NCBI GenBank assembly: GCA_030490835.1
Contig: CM059971.1
Span: 75,348,224-75,412,223, forward strand
Direction: 5' to 3'
Origin: Annona cherimola
Taxonomy: Eukaryota > Streptophyta > Magnoliopsida > Magnoliales > Annonaceae
DNA length: 64,000 bases
Part shown: positions 59,075 through 64,000 of the stretch, piece after piece
How positions within the stretch are numbered: position 1 is the first letter of the stretch
Layout: each line of letters begins with the position of its first letter
Translations under genes and position numbers: made by a program
The notes under the pieces: model-generated
The model's database searches: none
Told to the model about the DNA's origin: nothing
The model's input: the letters and a program-made list of their open reading frames with translations, nothing else

Positions 59075-59719
59075 TTTACAGGAGGTATTATTTATATATT
59101 TGAATATATATGCATATATATGCTCTTTAAGTTTAATTGTACAAAATGACGTCGATTTTGTGCATTTTTTTTAGGGAAAAAAGAATTTGGCTTAGCGGAC
59201 GAGAATAATAGAAGACAAGAAGAATGAAGACTGCGTGGAAAATTAAAATGTTTTATGTTGTTATGTCGCAGTTGCCAATTTAAGTTAAATGTTGTAAATT
59301 GGTTATTGGAATTTAAGACTAAAGTTGTAGACTTGGACCTAACTTGGATGTTGTGATTTGAAGTTGTATTTTTGAACTTGTTATAATCTTATTTGTTTTG
59401 ATATTATTGTATTTTTGGGATTATTTTCTTTTCTTATGATTGATATTATAAAGTTTGTCTTATGGTCGGATGCTAATATTTTTATATATGATTGTGATAT
59501 TCATGTTAAATTGCAGGATGTACAAAGGGTGTACTTCTATATTCATCAAAATATGGTTGCTATTCAACTTAATGCGAAGAGAATGCCCAAAACAGGTTTT
59601 TCTTCTTAATACTCTTAAATGGTATTTAAAATTTTCTTGCTTTCTTCTAATAAATTGTTATTTTAGATTTTTTTAGCAATATTTTGTGATTCAATGAGTG
59701 TAGGATATATATTTATAGT

Positions 59720-59897
59720 AACATGTCAACCCGAAACTCAACCCGAAACTCAACCCGAGCCCGAATTTCAAAAATAGGGTTAGGGTTGAGGTTTTACAAA
59801 TAGGGTTAGGGTTAGGGTTAGGGTTGAAGATTTACAAATAGGGTTAGGGTTAGGGTCGAGGTGAACCCGAGTTTCATGAGCCCGAGTTGCACCCCTA
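59720..59897. promoter_or_regulatory. hAT right subterminal repeats, telomere-like
   Basis: AGGGTTAGGGTTAGGG-type runs occur three times here, separated by TTTACAAAT, along with CAACCCGAAACTCAACCCG words. Subterminal repeats of this kind are normally binding sites for the transposase. The resemblance to telomere repeats is probably incidental. The same pattern closes the element at 21,031-21,698. Confidence 0.7.
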
Positions 59898-60147
59898 GTC
59901 CTATCACCATGTGCTACGGCCTGGGAATTCCGTGGCCCATCTTCTTGCTGATTTCGCATCATCTAATTTTTTGCCTGAACAAGAATGGTGGGACAATCCA
60001 CCTTTTTTTCTTCAGGAAAAACTCTGTACAAATAATTTTTTGGCATTGCTATACGACGATAGTCCTACCCCTTCCACCTCTGATCCTTCTCTCTCACAGA
60101 GGTGGGCGGGATAGGTGCTCATCTTTCAATCAAAAAAAAAAGAAAGA

Positions 60148-60748
60148 AAGAATGGGACTTGTAAAACTAAATGTGGATACAGGAATCTCAATCAGCTCCA
60201 TAAGGTTCGGAGCTGTTTTAAGAGATAGTGATGGATCTTTTTTGGTAGCTAAATGCTGGTCTATTTCCGAGCATGCTAAACCCAAATGGATTGAGACAAA
60301 AGCAGTGTTGCTAGGTGTGGGGTGACTATTAGAATATGGATCTTCAAGAGTAGAATGTGAAAGTGACTCTTTAATGCTCATAAATTGGTTAACAGGGGAA
60401 GAAGATATTTCGTCTAGCTCTGGATTCATGGTTGATGAAATTAGGAGGCTAAAAAATTATTTTGAACAGATCTGTTTGTTGAGTGCATAGAACAGGAAAT
60501 CTATGTGCTCGCAATCTAGCAAAATCGACATTAATACAAGAGGGTGGTTTTGGTTTTTGGAGAAATGATCCTCCAAATTGTATAAGAAATTTGATTGAAA
60601 GTGAGAAATCAGTTGTTTTTTTGTGTGTGTGTGTAGAGGATGGCTTCCCCTTCATTCGCCCTAGTCAGGCATGTGGGGACGCATGGGGTTGGAAGCCGTC
60701 TTGCTCTCTCTATTTTATTCTAATGTTCTTCATAAAGAAAAAGGACTT
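60148..60748 (+). pseudogene. Older LINE, right part (RNase H and 3' end)
   Basis: After the right TSD the older ORF2 resumes: MGLVKLNVDTG (catalytic D), WIETKAV (E), then TGA at 60,323-60,325 where RNase H usually has Trp, then VECESDSLMLINWLTGEE (D). Following a frameshift near 60,490 the end motif HRTGNLCARNLAKS is readable. A 3' UTR runs to ATAAAGAAAAAGG near 60,748, probably a decayed poly(A) tail. Together with 47,165-47,886 it forms one interrupted LINE. Confidence 0.8.
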
Positions 60749-61229
60749 ATAGAGCGAAAAATAAGTAATTATTTGCTAATAGAAAGTGTGAATCTTGTTG
60801 CATATATCGATGTCGTGCATATATTTTTAAAAATCATCACTGAGGGATATTTTTGCCAATTTCACCACTTAAGAAACTTGATTTTAAAAATAAAAATAAA
60901 TATGTATAAATATTGTAAAGCAATAATACTTGATAGATCGGTTAAATATATATTTAGAAAACATGTTTCTGAAGAAAAACTAAAAATAAAAAATAAATAT
61001 CGTATTAGGGGCTGGATACGACTCGCGACATGTAATCAGCCCTCTAATATATTACATAATTTGTTTGTTGTTTAAACGTCTTAATTTATCCTCCTTCCAA
61101 TCAGATTTGCTTGGGACCAAACATGCCCTGTTCATTTGAAATTCATGTGAAGTGACTGTATGAGATCCAAATTCAATGATTGAGGGAATCTAGAGTAGTG
61201 ATTCAATGTACGGGGGTGTTTGAATCTAA
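60749..61229. other. Spacer with foldback-like remnants
   Basis: AT-rich. GATAGATCGGTTAAATATAT near 60,930 resembles a foldback arm, but no opposite arm could be set. The 134-codon frame reaching 61,075 is not supported. Confidence 0.35.
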
Positions 61230-61505
61230 AGTGCATCCAGCGGCAAAATTCATTTTTAAATTTTTTTTATAAACTGTTAATATAGGTATATTTAACATAT
61301 ATATTAAGTTTTATTATTTTTGAAGATACATATATATTTTTAATTTTAAATTAGCTAAAATATGCCTTTAAAAATTAAAAAATATACATATATCCAAAAA
61401 ATAAAACTTGGCTTATAAATTAAATATACTTAAATCAGTAATTATATAAAAAAATTTGAAAAAATTTGAAAAATAAATTTTGTACTCTAATGTACTTAAG
61501 TTTCA
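61230..61505. mobile_element. Foldback MITE, compact
   Basis: AAAGTGCATCCAGCGGC on the left faces TACTCTAATGTACTTAAG on the right. The core (AATATAGGTATATTTAAC, AAGTTTTATTATTTTTG and inverse) fills both arms, meeting near 61,360. TSD unresolved. Confidence 0.55.
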
Positions 61506-61624
61506 ATTTTTTCATATCTCAAATGCTTTTACTCCAAAAATTTTTTTATCTAAAAGTTTTATTATTTCCTAACACACTCTAAATATATAAACTACTTTTC
61601 ATAAAAACCCAAATATACTTTCTG

Positions 61625-61905
61625 GGTATGTTTGTTTTAATACAAAATTTTTCAATCTAAAACTTTGTACTTTCCATAATTCGCTTATTTTTAATCACTT
61701 TTCACATTTTTTTATATTACAACTACTCTACCTTTCAATAATTTTTACATTTGTACAAAACTACTTATATGATTAATTTATCTATTTTAACTTTATTTTA
61801 TTCACTTTTCATTATCACCCTTATCATATTATATTATTTTCTTCAATATAAAAATTTTTATACAAAATTTTCATCCAAAAATTTTATCACTCCTTGAATA
61901 CACTA
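61625..61905. mobile_element. GTGTGTTTGG MITE
   Basis: Begins GGGTATGTTTGTTTT and keeps the body (TTTTCAATCTAAAACTTTG, ATCACCCTTATCATATTA), ending CTTGAATACAC. Confidence 0.6.
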
Positions 61906-61997
61906 TTGTGAAAACTCTAGCAGTCAACGAATATTCTTTATATATATATATATGCAATTAACTACTTAAAAAATTATAACTAAATATGTAGAGTACT

Positions 61998-62757
61998 GTT
62001 GACGCTTGGATGCCAAGTTGTAGATGCCCCGATGTGCGCGCCTAAGGTGTGAGGTTTCAATGACCCAACCGAATTTTGCTGATATTTTGGTTTGGTGTAC
62101 TGAGTTCCTTGTTCAGCACGGGAATGCGGGGAAGATCTCGAAGTCTGGGCTTGTGGATGGTCATCTGGTTCCACGTTGGACCAAACCGCCGCCGTTTTTT
62201 TGTGAAGATCAACGTGGATGCGCGCAGTTACGCGAGTATGGATAAGTTTGGGTGTGCAGCTGTTATTAGAGACTCACATGGCGATTTTGTCGCGGCTTCT
62301 GGTTGGAAACGGAATGGGGTAAGGGACTCACTTTTCACGGAAGCTACGACTTTCCTTTTGGGGATACGATGGGCAACCCAGCAGGGTCTTAATCAAGTGC
62401 AATTTGAAACCGATTCTCTCATCCTTTACAATTTCATATCTAATTCAGATCCTATTTCCTCGGAGGTAGGGTTTATCATTGATGAGATTAGGTCAATCTT
62501 CACTTGCAATGCCTCCTTTTCGGCTCATCATGTGCTTCGGCAAGGTAATGCAGTTGCTCATTCCTTAGCTGAATTAATTTTGGTTTCTTCCGAGGACTAT
62601 CAGTCCTGGTGGGGTAATCCACCTGTTGCTATTTGTAGGAACATTTGTACAGATAAATTTTTGGCAATGAATCGCTTGGATCATTCTCTTTCTACTCCTG
62701 TCAATGCTGACGGGGAGTAGGAATGGAGTGATTCTTCTTTATCAAAAAAAAAAAAGT
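61998..62757 (+). pseudogene. 5'-truncated LINE: RNase H end of ORF2 with poly(A) tail
   Basis: The segment codes for the lead-in RWTKPPPFF and RNase H with KINVD (D), TEATTFLLG (E), ETDSLILYN (D) and HHVLRQGNAVAHSLAE. It ends at TAG 62,718-62,720. A run of seven T at 62,195-62,201 shifts the frame by one base; otherwise the domain is open. A short 3' UTR leads into an A run at about 62,743-62,755. The flanks ATGTAGAGTACT (61,986-61,997) and ACGTAGATTACT (62,758-62,769) match at 10 of 12. It is a different, less decayed copy than the older LINE at 60.1 kb. Confidence 0.88.
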
Positions 62758-62769
62758 ACGTAGATTACT

Positions 62770-63190
62770 ACTACTTGCATTAACTAAATAAGTATTTTGG
62801 TACAGGAACTTCGGAAGTACTCAGCACACAAATTAAAAATACAAATTCTATGAAAGTAAATCTAAATTTGAACGCAATCTCATTATGAGATGATTATTTT
62901 ACTTAGTACTTAAAGCTAAAGTAACTAACCTTTTTTTGGGCTCTAGCCGGTCAAGTTCAAAGTTGGAATTATTTTTATACCATTTTTATTTATCATTTAG
63001 GCATAAACATTTAAGTGCGTAGCTTTTTTTATAAAGATATTTATTCCATTTGTACATTACTTCATATTTAAGATTAAAATAGCTCATTAATAGAAATTTT
63101 AACTTTAGCGAGTTTTACATTTTAAATCACATAATGTAATGATCATTACGTTTTAAGTGATAGAGTGTAAAATTGCCTTAATATATTCAT
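62770..63190. other. AT-rich spacer
   Basis: Nothing recognised. Confidence 0.3.
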
Positions 63191-63680
63191 TCTGATTTCT
63201 ACTTATGTAGATCTTCACTTCTATGCAGTTCTATTCGTTTTCTCATTTTGATGAACAATGAATTTTTTTTTCATCCATGCGCATGTAACATTATTTATAT
63301 TATTATAAAAATCTGAACTTTTTCTAATATTATTGTGCACGATCCATTCACAAGTGTTTAATAAAATAATATGATGCTAAATAAAAATTTAAAATTTATT
63401 TTCAATATCTGAACCATCTAAAATATAATTACTTTGTAAATAAATAATTTTTAAAATATTATTACATTATAATGCATATATAAGGATGAATTAAGATCTC
63501 GTGCACATCCTTGACTTGCATGAAACCATGTCTTTTTTGTTAAATAAATAATACTAAATACAATGAATGGAATAAATTGTCACCAATCATTATAAAGTGA
63601 AAAATAAAATGGGTTTATATAAAATTGCTTTTGTGTAATTGCATAGATGCAATGTTCATTGTAAATATCCTGTGTTACAT
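63191..63680. mobile_element. Micron-like element, long form
   Basis: Contains CATTCTGATTTCTACTTATG at the left, ATCTGAACCATCTAAAATAT inside and TTGTGTAATTGCATAGATGC at the right, as in the copies at 36-38 kb. Edges approximate. Confidence 0.45.
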
Positions 63681-64000
63681 GTATATTTGACATTTTTTGA
63701 AAATAAATGGTTTTATATGACTTCACGGTTGTTAGGCGCCGAGGTAAACGTAAAGGTGTAATGTCTCGTTTGACCTTGTTCCAATTGATGGGGGTATTAT
63801 TTTATTTTTTGGGATTGTAAGGATTATATATGTACTGATTTGTAATATCATGTATATATAATATATACATGAATCGAAAAATAGTTATCATCCAATAAAA
63901 AATGGTTATATATGGGTTATTTTAAATTGGGATGCTTGGAATAAACTCTACGATACATGCAAAAAGCGGTAGGTAAAAATTTAAAAGAACTTTTGGAAAA
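63681..64000. other. Window end, nothing recognised
   Basis: AT-rich with TATATA-type runs near 63,855. Confidence 0.3.

Larger units (their letters stand above)
55022..59897 (+). mobile_element. hAT transposon, 4,876 bp, carrying a host gene fragment
   Basis: The terminal inverted repeats are TAGGGGTGCAAC and GTTGCACCCCTA, 12 of 12. The 8-bp TSD is perfect. Subterminal regions are dense in AACCCGAACCC (left) and GGGTTAGGG (right). The order is a GC-rich leader with a 146-bp tandem duplication, a BRL receptor-kinase fragment, then a BED-finger transposase with one stop. It lies in the RNase H domain of a LINE, whose reading frame is restored exactly when the element and one TSD are removed. 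Good termini, intact TSD and few lesions suggest a fairly recent insertion. Confidence 0.95.
51052..60114 (+). pseudogene. LINE ORF2 polyprotein (endonuclease, reverse transcriptase, RNase H), disrupted
   Basis: ORF2 supplies target nicking and reverse transcription. Domains in order: an APE-type endonuclease (WNCRG at residues 6-10, CETK 35-38, GDFN at 51,443-51,454, SDHHP at 51,701-51,715); a reverse transcriptase (GDFRPISL near 52,590, RQGDPLSPYLF near 52,980, FIDD at 53,120-53,131, the YADD position); a zf-RVT finger (CLFC...H...C near 54,325-54,378); RNase H (NIDG at about 54,706-54,717, MEAT, ESDS). One-base frameshifts lie near 51,430 and 54,005. Stops lie at 52,835, 52,910, 53,411 and 53,588. 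The RNase H domain is cut at 55,021 by the hAT and resumes at 59,906 in the same frame (HVLRPGNSVAHLLAD), ending at TAG 60,112-60,114. Confidence 0.92.
47887..60147 (+). mobile_element. Younger L1-type LINE, near full length, twice interrupted
   Basis: The element is bounded by an exact 18-bp TSD and ends in CTTTCAATC plus an A-rich tail (60,132-60,147). It holds a 5' UTR, ORF1 (48,050-51,052) and ORF2 (51,052-60,114). Removing the LTR-like insert and the hAT, each with one copy of its TSD, leaves about 5.8 kb, a normal full-length size for plant L1. Both ORFs carry stops and frameshifts, so it cannot move by itself. Its target was the RNase H region of an older LINE of the same general kind. 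An RNase H domain at the ORF2 end is characteristic of plant L1 lineages. Confidence 0.9.

Noticed and set aside
59760..59860. Interstitial telomere repeat
   Set aside because: GGGTTA runs are interspersed with other words, are not the usual plant TTTAGGG, and recur at the ends of related hAT elements.

Overview
The window is nuclear DNA of a flowering plant. The evidence is an L1-type LINE whose ORF1 carries a C-X2-C-X4-H-X4-C knuckle and whose ORF2 ends in an RNase H domain, a BED-finger hAT (Ac/Ricesleeper-like) transposon, and a captured piece of a BRI1-LIKE (BRL) leucine-rich-repeat receptor kinase gene. The species cannot be named from the sequence. Most of the window is very AT-rich. 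No intact host gene was recognised. The only candidate is a 32-codon ORF at 40.78 kb.

From 1 to about 47 kb the sequence is a patchwork of non-autonomous elements. I recognise these families by eye: (i) long foldback (hairpin) elements of about 270-400 bp with 9-bp target-site duplications (TSDs), which share one hairpin core but have different outer ends; (ii) MITEs with termini like GGTGTGTTTGG and roughly 3-bp TSDs; (iii) Tourist-like MITEs with termini GGGACGTTTGG and TTA/TAA TSDs; (iv) non-autonomous hAT derivatives with TAGGGGTGCAA-type ends; (v) Micron-like elements sitting in (TA)n microsatellites, including seven units in a row at 16.9-19.7 kb; (vi) tRNA-derived SINEs. They are repeatedly nested in one another.

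From 47.2 to 60.75 kb there is a multi-level nest. An old LINE (left part 47.17-47.89 kb, right part 60.15-60.75 kb) is split inside its RNase H domain by a younger LINE (47,887-60,147) with an 18-bp TSD. The younger LINE is in turn split in ORF1 by a 1.56-kb solo-LTR-like insert rich in GGAGTCGAC palindromes (48,121-49,678). It is split again, in its RNase H domain, by a 4,876-bp hAT transposon (55,022-59,897) with a perfect 8-bp TSD. The hAT carries a BRL receptor fragment and a transposase gene broken only by one early nonsense codon. Without its inserts the younger LINE is about 5.8 kb, so it is close to full length.

From 61 to 64 kb there are more MITEs and a 5'-truncated LINE (61,998-62,757) with only the RNase H end, a poly(A) tail and a near-perfect TSD. 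Moderately GC-richer islands at 13.5-14.27, 40.1-41.05 and 43.9-44.6 kb are not explained by the repeat families I could see.
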